In this document: positions 45,779 to 55,351 of the stretch, piece by piece
Position numbering within the stretch: position 1 is the first letter of the stretch
How the letters are laid out: every line of letters starts with the position of its first letter
Source of the DNA: Neomesorhizobium sp963726065
GTDB taxonomy: Bacteria; Pseudomonadota; Alphaproteobacteria; Rhizobiales; Rhizobiaceae
Direction of reading: 5' to 3'
DNA length: 64,000 nt
Assembly (NCBI GenBank): GCA_963726065.1
Contig: CAVSAU010000014.1
Coordinates: 1-64,000 of the forward strand
Program-made: the position numbers and the translations under genes
The notes under the pieces: model-generated
Told to the model about the DNA's origin: nothing
What the model saw: only the letters and a program-made list of their open reading frames with translations
The model's database searches: none

Positions 45779-46038
45779 CCAACACCGTTCCCTACGCTAC
45801 TATTTTTTAAATGTGTGCTCGCTCTCTAGTCTTTTTTTTCTGCCGCGAGAAGTCATATCTGCGCCGCTGGTTTCTCGGCCAAAGCGCACCCAAGGCGGTG
45901 AGGACTGCGATGCATCGAGATACGACACGGTGGCGATCGCGTCGACCGCCGCGTCGATATCCTTGTCAGGATATACCCTGTGAACAGCTAATGGAATTTC
46001 GCGCACAATATGCTTCCAGCAGCTGGGAGGGTAGCGCG

Positions 46039-46224
46039 ATGCCAACAAAAATCCGGGAAGGCAACGAGATACTGGTCAGGGGCAAAGTGAAGGTGGTCGA
46101 TGGCACCAACATCACGCTCCGGAGTATTGGCTATAGCATCCCCATTACAATGAAGTCCGACGAGCCCTCGATCGTCAGCGTCGGAAAGCCAGATGTGAAG
46201 CGGCCGCGCGATGATATGGTTTAG
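46039..46224 (+). CDS. Small hypothetical protein (61 aa)
   Basis: MPTKIREGNEILVRGKVKVV, then GTNITLRSIGYSIPITMKSD, then SIVSVGKPDVKRPRDD. The strand-rich pattern with alternating hydrophobics suggests a small beta-barrel/OB-like or KOW-like fold. GGGAGG lies 9-14 bases before the ATG. It is divergent from acpXL. Family unknown. Confidence 0.5.
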   Translation: MPTKIREGNEILVRGKVKVVDGTNITLRSIGYSIPITMKSDEPSIVSVGKPDVKRPRDDMV

Positions 46225-46798
46225 CAGCTTCGGACCACGACCCCTTCATTACCTGCGCACCAGCAACGGTCGTCAACCGGAGCGCTACTGACTTTCTTAT
46301 CGAAGGGGGCGGGCCAAGCTGGAACGGCTCGCACCAATTGTCGTCGTTTATGTAGCAGCAGCCCGCCTTTCACTCCGGTCACCTTCACGTTCTGTTCGTG
46401 CGATGATCGCGGCTAGTGATGTTGGGGAGAGTCTGCGGCTGGATGGTCCGATCCGGCGGCGGAGGCGGTGGAGGCCCCGCTACGTCTAAATGGTGCGCGT
46501 CGTCCCAGCGTTCGTCTGCCAGCGTCAAAAACAGTGCGCCATTCTCGGTCGGGCCATCGCTGTTCGCAAATTTGCGATAGCGGTCCGCGGCGAACATAAG
46601 CCAAAGTGCAAACCGGCGAGAGCTGCGGTTATTTTAACCACGATTAATCCCCCACATTTCCGAGCGTGCTTCAAATTTCAAGCAAGCGTCTCGCATCTTG
46701 TAACGGCTAGCGACAATCTCGGCAGCCTTGTCGAGTTCTGGGAAGAGGACGCTGGCATCGATGCCGATACGACCCAACTGCCCTGGTATCCAGATCTC
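46225..46798. other. Gap upstream of aminotransferase
   Basis: About 570 bases. The frame of the aminotransferase remains open leftward from 46,799 and a short stretch (GSLVEFWEEDAGIDADTTQL) could be an N-terminal extension without an ATG; otherwise nothing is seen. Confidence 0.4.
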
Positions 46799-48112
46799 AT
46801 GCCTAACCGCTACAGACCCGGTGAAGTCGAGCTTCCCAGCCGCGAATGCGAGCTTATCGCGCGCCGTGACGACGTTCTTGGGGCCTCCTATCGGCTGCAG
46901 TACCGCCGACCGGTGCACTTCGTTCGCGGCGAAGGCATGTGGCTCTACGATCCAGACGGGCGGGCCTATCTCGATTTCTACAATAACGCGCCCTCGCTCG
47001 GCCATTGCCACCCGGAAGTGAACGCCGCCGTGGCCGAGCAGGCGGGCCGGATCAGCGCCAACACGCGCTATCTCGAGCCCAGACTTGTCGACTATGCCGA
47101 GCGATTGGTCGCGACTTTCCCGGACGAACTCGACCGGGTGGTTTTCACTTGCACGGGTAGTGAATCCAACGACCTAGCCCTGCGTATCGCGCGATTTGCC
47201 AGCGGCAGTGAAGGCGTAATCGTCTCGAGCTACGCCTATCACGGCACCAGCGCGGCTGTCGCCGCGGTTTCCCCGAACCTGGGCGACGCGGTCAAGCTCA
47301 GCCCATTCGTGCGCATAGTCTCCCTCCCGGGGCCAGCGGGATTGCCGGAATCACAAGCTGCGGACTTGGTCGAGGCGGAAGTTCGCGCCGCCATTGTAGA
47401 TCTGAACAGTCGTGGCATCGGCGTTGCGGCCCTGCACATCGACAGCATCTTTTCCAGCGATGGCGTCTGGGTGGATCCCCCGGCTTCATCGCCGGCGACG
47501 TGGCGGCGGTGCGCGAGGCAGGTGGTCTGATCATCGCAGACGAAGTTCAACCGGGCTTCGGGCGCACCGGCGCTCATTTGTGGGGTTTCGAGCGGCATGG
47601 GATCGTTCCGGATCTGGTGACCCTCGGCAAGCCGATGGGCAATGGGTTTCCCGATCGGCGCTGTCGTTGGCCGCAGGGCACCGATGGACCGATTTGGCAA
47701 CACCGCGCGCTACTCAAACACCTTCGCTGGAAATACGGTCGGCATAGCAACGGCGGACGCTGTGCTGACGATCCTGCAGCGTCACCAGATCCCCCAGAAC
47801 GCGTTTGCCATGGGCCAGCGCCTCCGGACCGGGCTGGAGAAACTCGCGAAGCAGCAACCAGGAATCCGTGCAATCCGCAACGCCGGCCTCTTCTTTGGCG
47901 TCGACATTGGGTCGGAGGGCACACCCGCGGCTGGCCGCCGTGCCATGGCGCAGGATGTCGTGAACGCAATGCGGGACGACGGTGTGCTGATCAGCACGAC
48001 TGGGGCCAACGAGGATTCACTGAAAGTACGCCCGCCGCTCGTCTGCGAAGCTGAACATGTCGACCTCTTCCTCGCATCCATGGAGCGAGCGCTCATCAAT
48101 ATCGCCCGCTAG
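46799..48112 (+). pseudogene. Class III aminotransferase, two single-base frameshifts
   Basis: A PLP aminotransferase of the 4-aminobutyrate/phospholyase group. MPNRYRPGEVELPSRECELI, then GEGMWLYDPDGRAYLDFYNN, NAPSLGHCHPEVNAAVAEQ, FTCTGSESNDLALRIAR. One C is lost from a C run near 47,479, after which the reading is GFIAGDVAAVREAGGLIIAD, EVQPGFGRTG, VTLGKPMGNG (Schiff-base Lys). One extra G near 47,647 shifts it again to GFPIGAVVGRR, ARYSNTFAGNTVGIA and the end at 48,112. Every part of a ~437-residue enzyme is present and conserved, so it may be intact in reality. Substrate unknown. Confidence 0.82.
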
Positions 48113-48368
48113 TTCGTACCTGCGAGAATTCCCGGGCCATTGTCCAGTGCCTGCCCGGAAGCGCGCGCCGAGATAGTGGTGTCGGTCGGCACTCGAGGCT
48201 GGGCAGGAAAGCATGTCCTTCAGCCGATAATAGGTGCCTACCATTGGCAGGAACCACGGCTTTTTATGCAACGGCATTGCATTCCAGTCCATGCCACCGA
48301 TTGGATTTGGAATTTGAGCTTCACATAGCAATTTCCGCTAGCACGTCGACCGTGAACAATTTGAGTTC

Positions 48369-48611
48369 TTAAGCGGTGAGTTGCTTGGGCGGGTTTTGAA
48401 GCAACGTGATCACGAGGCACAAAAATGCCCTCAGCCATTTGAGCAGGAGGGAGAAGTTGTAGCCGGCGGCCGCCAGCACAGCGTTGATCCCATCGGCCTT
48501 TGCGTGAGCGAGGTAGGCGCGGCCCATTTTGTGCCGGCTCCAATGCCGACCTCCGGAAATGGCAATAATTTCCGGCAAGGCGTCCCGGCTGACGGCGTAC
48601 TCTCCCGCCAC
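48369..48611 (-). pseudogene. IS5-family transposase C-terminal fragment
   Basis: Right to left: HWSRHKMGRAYLAHAKADGI then NAVLAAAGYNFSLLLKWLRA then LQNPPKQLTA. HxMGRxYL and NAVLAAxGYNFxLLLxWL are the end motifs of IS5/IS1182-like transposases. Only about 60 codons remain. It lies 185 bases from the tRNA 3' end. Confidence 0.75.
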
Positions 48612-48737
48612 TCAAGCGACAAGCCGATTCTGGGGACAAGGCGTGTTTCATGTCGCGTCCGTGTCGCGTGGACCTGCCGACAGTTTTGAGAAACCCTTGG
48701 AAATCAACGGAAATTTTTGCAGCGCTTTGCGAGATGA

Positions 48738-48757
48738 AACCGGCATTTCTGCCGGTT
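48738..48757. terminator. Hairpin downstream of tRNA
   Basis: AACCGGCA-TTTC-TGCCGGTT, fully paired with a 4-base loop, 39 bases past the tRNA 3' end (minus strand). It may end the tRNA transcript. Confidence 0.5.
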
Positions 48758-48795
48758 CGATTTTGCATAAATATCTGATTTTATTAGGAGAAAAG

Positions 48796-48872
48796 TGGTA
48801 GCGGGAGAGGGACTTGAACCCCCGACCCCAGGATTATGATTCCCGTGCTCTAACCAACTGAGCTACCCCGCC
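48796..48872 (-). tRNA. tRNA with anticodon CAU (elongator Met likely)
   Basis: A 77-base cloverleaf read on the minus strand: acceptor GGCGGGG, D-arm CTCAGTTGGTTAGAG, anticodon arm CGGGA-ATCATAA-TCCTG (anticodon CAT), T-arm GGGGGTTCAAGTCCC, 3' CCA encoded. The body fits elongator tRNA-Met better than initiator (no A-U/C-A mismatch at the acceptor end, no triple G-C run at the anticodon stem of initiator type). A tRNA-Ile read by lysidine-modified CAU cannot be fully excluded. Confidence 0.9.
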
Positions 48873-49095
48873 ATCGGGATGACGCCTTGCCTGGAGAGCC
48901 GCTATCGCGATGCGGGTTCGTCCGGCCAGCGCCAAGGTCGCGCGGATATAAGGTTGCGACGCCAACCCTGTCAAGCGCCGTCAGGCGGCCTGCGGCAAGA
49001 AGATCGCAGTATCCCCCGGCACGGCACTGCGGCGGGGTTGAGTTCCATCCGCCGCATCGTTATGTCTCCGCCACGCATTTCTTGGTCAGGAATTG

Positions 49096-50049
49096 ATGAA
49101 ACCGCGTATCGCTGTTCTTGGTTGCGGCTATTGGGGCAGCAACCACATCCGCACGCTCAAATCGCTCGGCGCCCTCTACGCGGTTTCGGACGCCAACCTC
49201 GCGCGCGCCGAAGGTTTCGCCAGCGAGCAGGAATGCCTAGCGATCGCGCCCGACGAATTGATCACCCGCACCGAGGTTGACGCCATCGTCATGGCGTTGC
49301 CGCCACAGTTCCACGCCGAATGCGCCATCAAGGCGGTCGAGAACGGCAAGGACGTGCTAGTCGAGAAGCCGATCGCGCTCACCGTCACTGATGCCGAGCG
49401 CGCCGTCAGTGCCGCCGAGGCCAACAAGCGCATCTTCATGGTCGGCCATGTGCTGCGGTTCCATCCGGCGTTCGAGCGGCTGAAAGAGTTGATCGACAGC
49501 GGCGAACTCGGCGAAGTCAAATATATCCACTCACACCGGCTTGGGCTCGGCAAGTTCCATACCGAAAACGACGCGCTTTGGGACCTGGCGCCGCACGATC
49601 TGTCGATGATCCTGGCAATCACCGGTGCGGAACCGCTGGAGATTCGCGGCGAGGGGGCGGCACTGCTCGACCACCTCAGCGATTTCGCGCATCTTCACAT
49701 GCGTTTCCCCAATGGGCTGCGCAGCCATCTCTTCACTTCGCGTCTCAATCCCTACCGCGAGCGCCGGTTGACCGTTGTCGGCACCAGGGCGATGGCGGTG
49801 TTCGACGATGTCGAGCCGTGGGAGCGAAAACTCGCCGTCTACCGGCACGCCGTGTGGCAGGACAGCGGCCAGTGGGCTTTCACCCAGAACGAGCCGTCCT
49901 ATGTGCCAGTGGATGAGGGCATGCCGCTAACGCGCGAACTGCAGCACTTCCTGCAATGCATCGAGACCCGCGAAGCGCCACGCACCGGCGGCGAGGAAGC
50001 CGTCCGCGTGCTGAAGATACTCACCGCCGGAACGGTCACCCACGATTGA
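49096..50049 (+). CDS. Gfo/Idh/MocA-family oxidoreductase
   Basis: A 317-residue cytoplasmic NAD(P)-dependent dehydrogenase. The Rossmann nucleotide loop is VLGCGYWGSNHIRTL; the family EKP motif is in DVLVEKPIALT; a His in FHTENDALWDLAPHDLSMIL is at the usual catalytic place. The ATG 49,096 is chosen over the TTG just before it. Substrate is likely a sugar or inositol derivative; no operon partner shows it. It converges on mnmA. Confidence 0.85.
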   Translation: MKPRIAVLGCGYWGSNHIRTLKSLGALYAVSDANLARAEGFASEQECLAIAPDELITRTEVDAIVMALPPQFHAECAIKAVENGKDVLVEKPIALTVTDAERAVSAAEANKRIFMVGHVLRFHPAFERLKELIDSGELGEVKYIHSHRLGLGKFHTENDALWDLAPHDLSMILAITGAEPLEIRGEGAALLDHLSDFAHLHMRFPNGLRSHLFTSRLNPYRERRLTVVGTRAMAVFDDVEPWERKLAVYRHAVWQDSGQWAFTQNEPSYVPVDEGMPLTRELQHFLQCIETREAPRTGGEEAVRVLKILTAGTVTHD

Positions 50050-50079
50050 GGGGCAGCAGGCACGTAGAAGAAGGACTGC

Positions 50080-51271
50080 CTACTCTGCTGCGACACGTGG
50101 CGGCTGGCTGACCAGCTTCGACAGCATCGCTTCGGCCTCGGCGCCGCGCTCGGAGCGTTCGATGAAGCCGCCGCCGAAGACGCGGGCGTCGTCACCGTCA
50201 TCGCCGTAGAGAACGCAGGCCTGGCCGGGCGCAATGCCGGATTCGCCGTCGACCAGTTCCACCCAGGTGGCGTCGGCCCGCTGGTGCAGCACGGCGGGAC
50301 GTGGTGGCCGCGTTGAGCGCACCTTGGCAAACAGCTCCATTCCCGCGGCGGGAATGTCCGACAGATTGCCGTCGCCCAGCCAGTTGACTGAGCGCAGGAA
50401 GATTTTGTGGGTTTCCAGCGCTTCACGTGGCCCGACGATGACGCGGGCTAGGTCGGCGTCGAGATGCACCACATAAAGCGGTTCGCCCGAGGCGACGCCG
50501 ATGCCGCGCCGCTGCCCGATCGTGTAGCGCAGGATACCGTCATGGCGGCCGAGCACGCGGCCGTCGATATGCACGATGTCACCCGGGGAGGCCGCCATCG
50601 GCTTCAGCTTGGCGATGATGTCGGAATATTTGCCCTGCGGCACGAAGCAGATGTCCTGGCTGTCGGCCTTGGCGGCAACGCTCAGCCCCATCTCCTCGGC
50701 GACCGCGCGCACGGCGGGCTTTGACATGCCCCCGAGCGGGAAACGCAGATAATCGATCTGTTCCTGCGTCGTGGCGAACAGGAAGTAGCTCTGGTCGCGA
50801 TCGGCGTCGACCGGACGGTAGAGCGCACGGTGCGCGCCGTTGGCGCGGCTGCGGATATAGTGGCCAGTAGCCAGCGCGGCGGCGCCAAGCTCCTGGGCGG
50901 TCGCCAGGAGGTCGGCGAACTTGACGGTCTGGTTGCACGATACGCAGGGGATCGGCGTCTCGCCCGAAACGTAGCTTTCGGCGAACGGATCGATCACGGC
51001 CTTACGGAAGCGTTCCTCGTAGTCGAGCACATAGTGCGGAATGCCGAGCGTTTCGGCGACGCGCTGCGCATCGGCGATATCCTGGCCGGCGCAGCAAGAG
51101 CCGGTGCGGTGGGTGGCTGCGCCATGATCATAGAGCTGCAATGTTACGCCGACGACATCGTAACCCTCGCGCTTCAGGAGGCCGGCGACGACGGACGAAA
51201 TCGACGCCACCCGACATCGCAACGACGATTCGGGTCTCTTCGGGGCGCCCCGGAAGGTCCAGGCTGTTCAT
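50080..51271 (-). CDS. mnmA: tRNA 2-thiouridylase MnmA, one-base insertion
   Basis: Makes 2-thiouridine at the wobble base of Lys/Glu/Gln tRNAs using ATP and sulfur from a relay. The start at 51,271 is MNSLDLPGRPEETRIVVAMS then GGVD; the next bases read GATTTCGTCC where GATTCGTCC would give the PP-loop SGGVDSSVVAG. After the extra T the downstream frame is perfect: GSCCAGQDIADAQRVAETLG, CVSCNQTVKFADLL (catalytic Cys), GHYIRSR, KADSQDICFVPQGKY, RRGIGVASGEPLYV. The gene is nearly universal and important, so the insertion is more likely a sequencing error than a true break. Confidence 0.9.
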
Positions 51272-51594
51272 GATCGCAATTTCCGCTGTTCGGCTGCCGG
51301 CTTCATGCCAATGCGAGGAATATAGGTCAAGCACCAGCGAAGCGCCACCTCCGCGGCAACGTCAACGAAAAGAGGAGTGGCAGGGCCGCAGGCTCGGCGT
51401 TTTCCGCTCCCGGCAAGAGATTGGTTCGCCGTGCGATCGGGAAACTTTGAATTGAAATGGAACATCAAACCTAACGAGTGCCTCACTATCCTTAACTATC
51501 ATTACCTTTCGCTTACCAGGCGCTTAGGCAATTTTTAAAGCCATCGCGTTATGGTGATCGTGATTGGGTCTTTTAAGTTTGTGTAGAGAGTAGA
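51272..51594. other. Divergent promoter region of mnmA and sciP
   Basis: About 320 bases. Near 51,490 the sequence CCTTAACTATCATTACC resembles a CtrA half-site pair (TTAA-N6-TTAC). No gene is seen. Confidence 0.4.
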
Positions 51595-51870
51595 ATGACC
51601 GATCTGGTTAGACCGCGAGTCAAATATGTTATTGGGCCCGACGGCAGCCCGCTTACCATTGCCGATCTGCCGCCGACCAATACAAGGCGCTGGGTTATCC
51701 GGCGCAAGGCGGAAGTCGTTGCAGCCGTGCGTGGCGGCCTGCTGAGCCTCGATGAGGCATGCCAGCGTTACAAGCTGACGGTCGAGGAATTCCTGTCCTG
51801 GCAGGCGTCGATCGATGAATACGGGCTTGCCGGTCTGCGCACCACGCGAATCCAGCAATACCGGCACTAA
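51595..51870 (+). CDS. sciP: CtrA inhibitor SciP (DUF1153)
   Basis: A 91-residue helix-turn-helix protein. MTDLVRPRVKYVIGPDGSPL, TIADLPPTNTRRWVIRRKAE, VVAAVRGGLLSLDEACQRYK, LTVEEFLSWQASIDEYGLAG match SciP throughout. In Caulobacter SciP binds CtrA and blocks transcription of CtrA-activated genes in new swarmer cells. It lies close to ctrA, as in other alphaproteobacteria. The AT-rich leader may be cell-cycle regulated. Confidence 0.92.
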   Translation: MTDLVRPRVKYVIGPDGSPLTIADLPPTNTRRWVIRRKAEVVAAVRGGLLSLDEACQRYKLTVEEFLSWQASIDEYGLAGLRTTRIQQYRH

Positions 51871-52247
51871 AGCGGTATGCGTTCGGGCTGAACCGGGCAT
51901 TTTTGCCCTGGCTCACTGCTTCAGCCGCATTGTACGAAGCCAGGTGATTCCACCTGGCGGCGAAAAGCCTTGCGCAACGACACTGACGCGGAAGCCCGTA
52001 TCCGTCATCATCGAGGCGAACGCTTCAACAGCCGGCATGATGTGGTCATCATGTCGGCCGTCGGCGATCGACGCCGCCCTTCTTGGCTGGTTTCGCGCGT
52101 TTTTCGAGCTGCCGTGCTCGACGTCGTGCTGGTGGCGCTGGCGATCTTCGCCGCCAAGGTCAGCAGTCCCCGTGATGTCTCACCAATCCGGGCTTCGATT
52201 CTTCGCAGGTTCAATGAAGATGCGGAAGGATGTCTGGCTGATGCAGG
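51871..52247. other. Gap between sciP and fliJ
   Basis: About 380 bases between convergent genes; nothing recognised. Confidence 0.4.
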
Positions 52248-52625
52248 TCAGCCGATCATCGCGTTGCGGCCGTCGGTTCCGGTCTCGCGCATCTTGCTGT
52301 CGCGGGACTCCAGCATTTCCGCCTTGGAAAGCTCCGCTTCAGCTTCGGCGAGTATGGATTCGGCAGCACTTTTCTGCTGGGCAAGATCGAATTGGGAGTT
52401 TTTGAGGTTGTCACGCCGCAAACGGGCCGCTCTGGCAAAGGTTGGATAGGCGAAATGGTTGATGTCGCTGATCCCCGCCTTCTTTTCCTCGGCGTTGATC
52501 TGCACCTCCAGTTCGGTCGCCATGCGGTCGAACTCCGCGATCATCATGTCGAGCTGCTGGAGCTGACGGCGCTTTTCATTGACCTGGAACTGCTTCAGCC
52601 GAACAAGGTTCTCGCGTGACTTCAT
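52248..52625 (-). CDS. fliJ: Flagellar export protein FliJ-like
   Basis: A 125-residue, almost wholly helical coiled-coil protein: KSRENLVRLKQFQVNEKRRQ, LQQLDMMIAEFDRMATELEV, QINAEEKKAG, then ARAARLRRDNLKNSQFDLAQ. This fits FliJ, the soluble chaperone-like part of the flagellar type III ATPase stalk; alphaproteobacteria often carry it beside ctrA. Start ATG 52,625 is chosen over the longer frame. It is divergent from ctrA and shares its regulatory region. Confidence 0.75.
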   Translation of the reverse strand: MKSRENLVRLKQFQVNEKRRQLQQLDMMIAEFDRMATELEVQINAEEKKAGISDINHFAYPTFARAARLRRDNLKNSQFDLAQQKSAAESILAEAEAELSKAEMLESRDSKMRETGTDGRNAMIG

Positions 52626-53072
52626 GTCTCGGTACTCCAACGCAGTTACTCAGGCCTTGCGGCCGCAACATACAACACACGCAGCCGTCTCCGCCTCACC
52701 GGCATTGCAGACCCGCTTTGGAAAACAAATTCCTAAGATTTTGGTCCGCCGGTAACCATTCGTTTACGGGCATTGTTAATCATACGCGTCAGGACTTAAG
52801 GCAGGGTAAAAATTCCAGTCCAACCGGTGGGTGCCAAAGGGTCAGCGACCAGAGTCACATATTCCGGTTTGTTAATGTTTTTCGGTGGTCATCGACACGG
52901 GTGATTCATCATTAGATTCAAGAGGGTGTGGCCAATAGCTAAAAAATCTGATATCGCATTGCAGGCGGAATTAGATTTTGTTAACCATTCGGTGGCAGCC
53001 TCCGACTAAGGCAATCACTGCGCCGGCCCGGATCCGCGAAAAACCGGTTCGGTCGCAGAAAAGGGGAATGAA
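52626..53072. promoter_or_regulatory. ctrA-fliJ divergent regulatory region
   Basis: About 450 bases, AT-rich near ctrA. It contains two CcrM methylation sites GATTC (52,903-52,907 and 52,915-52,919) and a possible CtrA box ATTA-GATTTTG-TTAACC (52,970-52,986). In Caulobacter ctrA is controlled by CcrM methylation/GcrA at one promoter and by CtrA itself at another, so these sites fit the same logic. Start sites cannot be placed exactly. Confidence 0.55.
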
Positions 53073-53768
53073 ATGCGTGTTCTGCTGATTGAAGACGACA
53101 GTGCAACCGCACAAAGCATCGAATTGATGCTGAAATCGGAGAGTTTCAACGTCTACACGACCGATCTCGGCGAAGAAGGCGTGGATCTCGGCAAACTCTA
53201 CGACTACGACATCATTCTCCTCGACCTGAACCTCCCCGACATGTCGGGTTACGAGGTTCTGCGCACGCTTCGCTTGTCAAAGGTAAAGACGCCGATCCTG
53301 ATCCTTTCCGGCATGGCCGGTATCGAGGACAAGGTTCGCGGCCTTGGCTTCGGCGCAGATGACTACATGACCAAGCCTTTCCACAAGGACGAACTGGTCG
53401 CTCGCATTCACGCCATCGTACGCCGCTCAAAGGGCCACGCCCAATCGGTCATCTCGACCGGTGACCTGATCGTCAATCTCGACGCCAAAACAGTCGAAGT
53501 CGGCGGCCAGCGCGTGCATCTGACTGGCAAGGAATATCAGATGCTGGAGTTGCTCTCACTGCGCAAGGGCACGACGCTGACTAAGGAAATGTTCCTCAAC
53601 CATCTTTATGGCGGCATGGACGAACCGGAACTGAAAATCATCGACGTCTTCATCTGCAAGTTGCGCAAGAAGCTCGACGCGGCGTCCGGCGGCCAGAATT
53701 ACATCGAAACAGTTTGGGGCCGCGGCTATGTGCTGCGCGAGCCCGAGGACATCCGCGAAAGCGCCTGA
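53073..53768 (+). CDS. ctrA: Cell-cycle master regulator CtrA
   Basis: A 231-residue OmpR-type response regulator. The receiver (1-120) has the acidic pocket IEDDS, phospho-acceptor Asp51 in LLDLNLPDMSGY and Lys in MTKPFHKDEL. The winged-helix DNA-binding domain (about 125-225) has VHLTGKEYQMLELLSLRKGT, KIIDVFICKLRKKL, WGRGYVLREP. CtrA sets division, flagella and replication timing by binding TTAA-N7-TTAA. The AGGGGAATGAA leader gives a good start. It lies beside fliJ and, across a terminator, the receiver-chpT pair that controls it. Confidence 0.97.
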   Translation: MRVLLIEDDSATAQSIELMLKSESFNVYTTDLGEEGVDLGKLYDYDIILLDLNLPDMSGYEVLRTLRLSKVKTPILILSGMAGIEDKVRGLGFGADDYMTKPFHKDELVARIHAIVRRSKGHAQSVISTGDLIVNLDAKTVEVGGQRVHLTGKEYQMLELLSLRKGTTLTKEMFLNHLYGGMDEPELKIIDVFICKLRKKLDAASGGQNYIETVWGRGYVLREPEDIRESA

Positions 53769-53782
53769 TCTCTCCAGAATTC

Positions 53783-53818
53783 AACAAGAAACCCGGCAAC
53801 TCTGCCGGGTTTCTTGTT
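53783..53818. terminator. Bidirectional terminator between ctrA and receiver gene
   Basis: AACAAGAAACCCGGCA-ACTC-TGCCGGGTTTCTTGTT, a perfect 16-base stem. It serves ctrA and, from the other side, the convergent receiver gene. Confidence 0.85.
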
Positions 53819-53851
53819 ATAAGCCGGCTAATTTGGCGTTAAGTATACGAA

Positions 53852-54218
53852 TCACGCAACCAATTCGAGGCTGCGGAAGCGTTGCAGCAATTGCGGCCGG
53901 TTGAACGGCTTCAACAGATATCCCTGTGCGCCTGCACGCTTGGCGCGCATGATCGCGCCGATGTCGACCTCGGTCAGGCAGATGGCGATCTGCGGCTTTA
54001 CGGGGCCTTGGATGGCGCGTACGCGCCGGATGAATTCCTCCGCCGACAGGTCGGGCAGGGCGGCTGTCGACAACGATGATGTCGGGCATGTCGTGCATGC
54101 ACATTTCAAGGGCGTCATAGCCGGACGCTGCCTCGATGACGATCATGGGACCGCCAAGGATGCGCTTGGCAACCTTGCGGATGACGCTTGAATCGTCGAC
54201 GAACATGCAGCGTTTCAT
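53852..54218 (-). CDS. Single-domain response regulator, one-base insertion
   Basis: From ATG 54,218: MKRCMFVDDSSVIRKVAKRI, LGGPMIVIEAASGYDALEMC, MHDMPDIIVVD, then a shift. Just after the phospho-acceptor Asp, one extra base (GACAGCC for GACGCC-like sequence, about 54,070) breaks the frame; in the correct frame it goes on AALPDLSAEEFIRRVRAIQG, PVKPQIAICLTEVDIGAIMR, AKRAGAQGYLLKPFNRPQLL, ending at 53,852. The reassembled protein is a complete ~121-residue receiver with all active-site residues. It is not CpdR or DivK by sequence, but its place suggests the CckA-ChpT-CtrA circuit. Confidence 0.82.
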
Positions 54219-54379
54219 TTTCCTGTCCCCCAGGCGCCCGACCGAGCCGGAAACGCTCGAGCGGGATGGCTCAATCGTATCCGTTGCCTGTAAAGAACCG
54301 GGAAATCGGGAAACGTAAAGTTGTCAGCAAGGGGCGTCAACTCCTGCATTTTCCCGTCGATTTTCGCGGAAAGGTTGCC

Positions 54380-55010
54380 TCAGCTTGCCGAGAGAACGAT
54401 TTCGTCCGCGGTTGCGCGGATCGAAATCGTCATGCCGGCCTCACGCGCCAGGAGCAGCGTGTAGTAGGGCTGCACGGCATGGGCGTCGATGGCTTCCTCA
54501 GGCTTGTTGCCGGAGTGCATCTCGAGAAATTTCGGCGGCACGCGCACCATCGGCCCTGAGGCGGCGAGTGTGAACTTCAGGTTCGGTTTCCAGATTGTCG
54601 AGCGTTACCGTGATCTTGCCGCCGCGCGGAATGGCGCCGTTGGCGATCAACACCAGATTGAGCAGCAGCTTGACCTTGTTTTTCGGCAGCAGCGCGCGGG
54701 TGCCGTTCCATACCAGCTCAGGCTTCTCGTTCTTGAGGAAACCGATGGCGACAGCTTCGGCATCGCCGGTGTCGATCAGCATGCCGGCTGAACCGGCGGC
54801 TCCGAATGCGATGCGGGCGAATTGCAGGCGTGCGGAAGCGTTGCGGGCGCTGGCGCGGATCAGGTTCATGGCGTCTTCATCCGCGCCGCCCTCGTCGAGA
54901 AGCTCGAGGCCGTTGTTGATGGCTCCCACCGGCGAAATGATGTCGTGACAGACGCGGCTGCACAGAAGCGCGGCCAAATCCGGCGCGGAAAGCGTGAAAA
55001 GTTCAGCCAT
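54380..55010 (-). CDS. chpT: Histidine phosphotransferase ChpT, one-base insertion
   Basis: Start MAELFTLSAPDLAALLCSRV with the phospho-transfer His22 in CHDIISPVGAINNGLELL; then GGADEDAMNLIRASARNASA, LQFARIAFGAAGSAGMLIDT, KNKVKLLLNLVLIANGAIPR. Near 54,580 an extra base breaks the frame; corrected, it continues LKFTLAASGPMVRVPPKFLE, MHSGNKPEEAIDAHAVQPYY, TLLLAREAGMTISIRATADE, IVLSAS, stop at 54,380. ChpT relays phosphate from CckA to CtrA and CpdR and is essential in several alphaproteobacteria, so the indel is probably an error. Gene order ctrA-chpT-eipA matches Brucella. Confidence 0.9.
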
Positions 55011-55351
55011 TTGTCATGTCCCCGCGGTTCGCGTGCTGGCGTTGCCTGTTTTCTGCTCGCCTACCGGCGAATCATACATTCACATCGCCGCAATGTGGTT
55101 ACACAGCGGGCGCGCAGGCATCAAGAAAACCCGGCTTAAAACATGCGAAAACGGCCTTCCGGGGCAAGTTTTCGTGCACGGAGGCGCGCAGGAGACGGCG
55201 CAGCCTTCGAACCGCCATGTTCGTGCCGGAGCTTAATGGTTGAAAAAGGATTACGGCTTAATTTGACCGTGATATGCCGAATCAAGCGACCGCCAGAGTC
55301 GTGCGTGGCAGAGGTGTCGGCGGAAGTGCTCCAGGACGGAGATTTGGAAGC
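55011..55351. promoter_or_regulatory. chpT-eipA divergent region
   Basis: About 340 bases. It contains GAATC (GANTC-type CcrM site) at about 55,067 and again at 55,277 and TTAA motifs at about 55,234 and 55,258, though not at the N7 spacing of a CtrA box. In Brucella, eipA expression is activated by CtrA. Confidence 0.45.

Larger units (their letters stand above)
48113..48795. other. Gap at the accessory/core boundary
   Basis: Holds an IS5-type fragment (48,369-48,611) and a hairpin (48,738-48,757) just past the tRNA 3' end. No integrase gene is seen. Confidence 0.5.
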
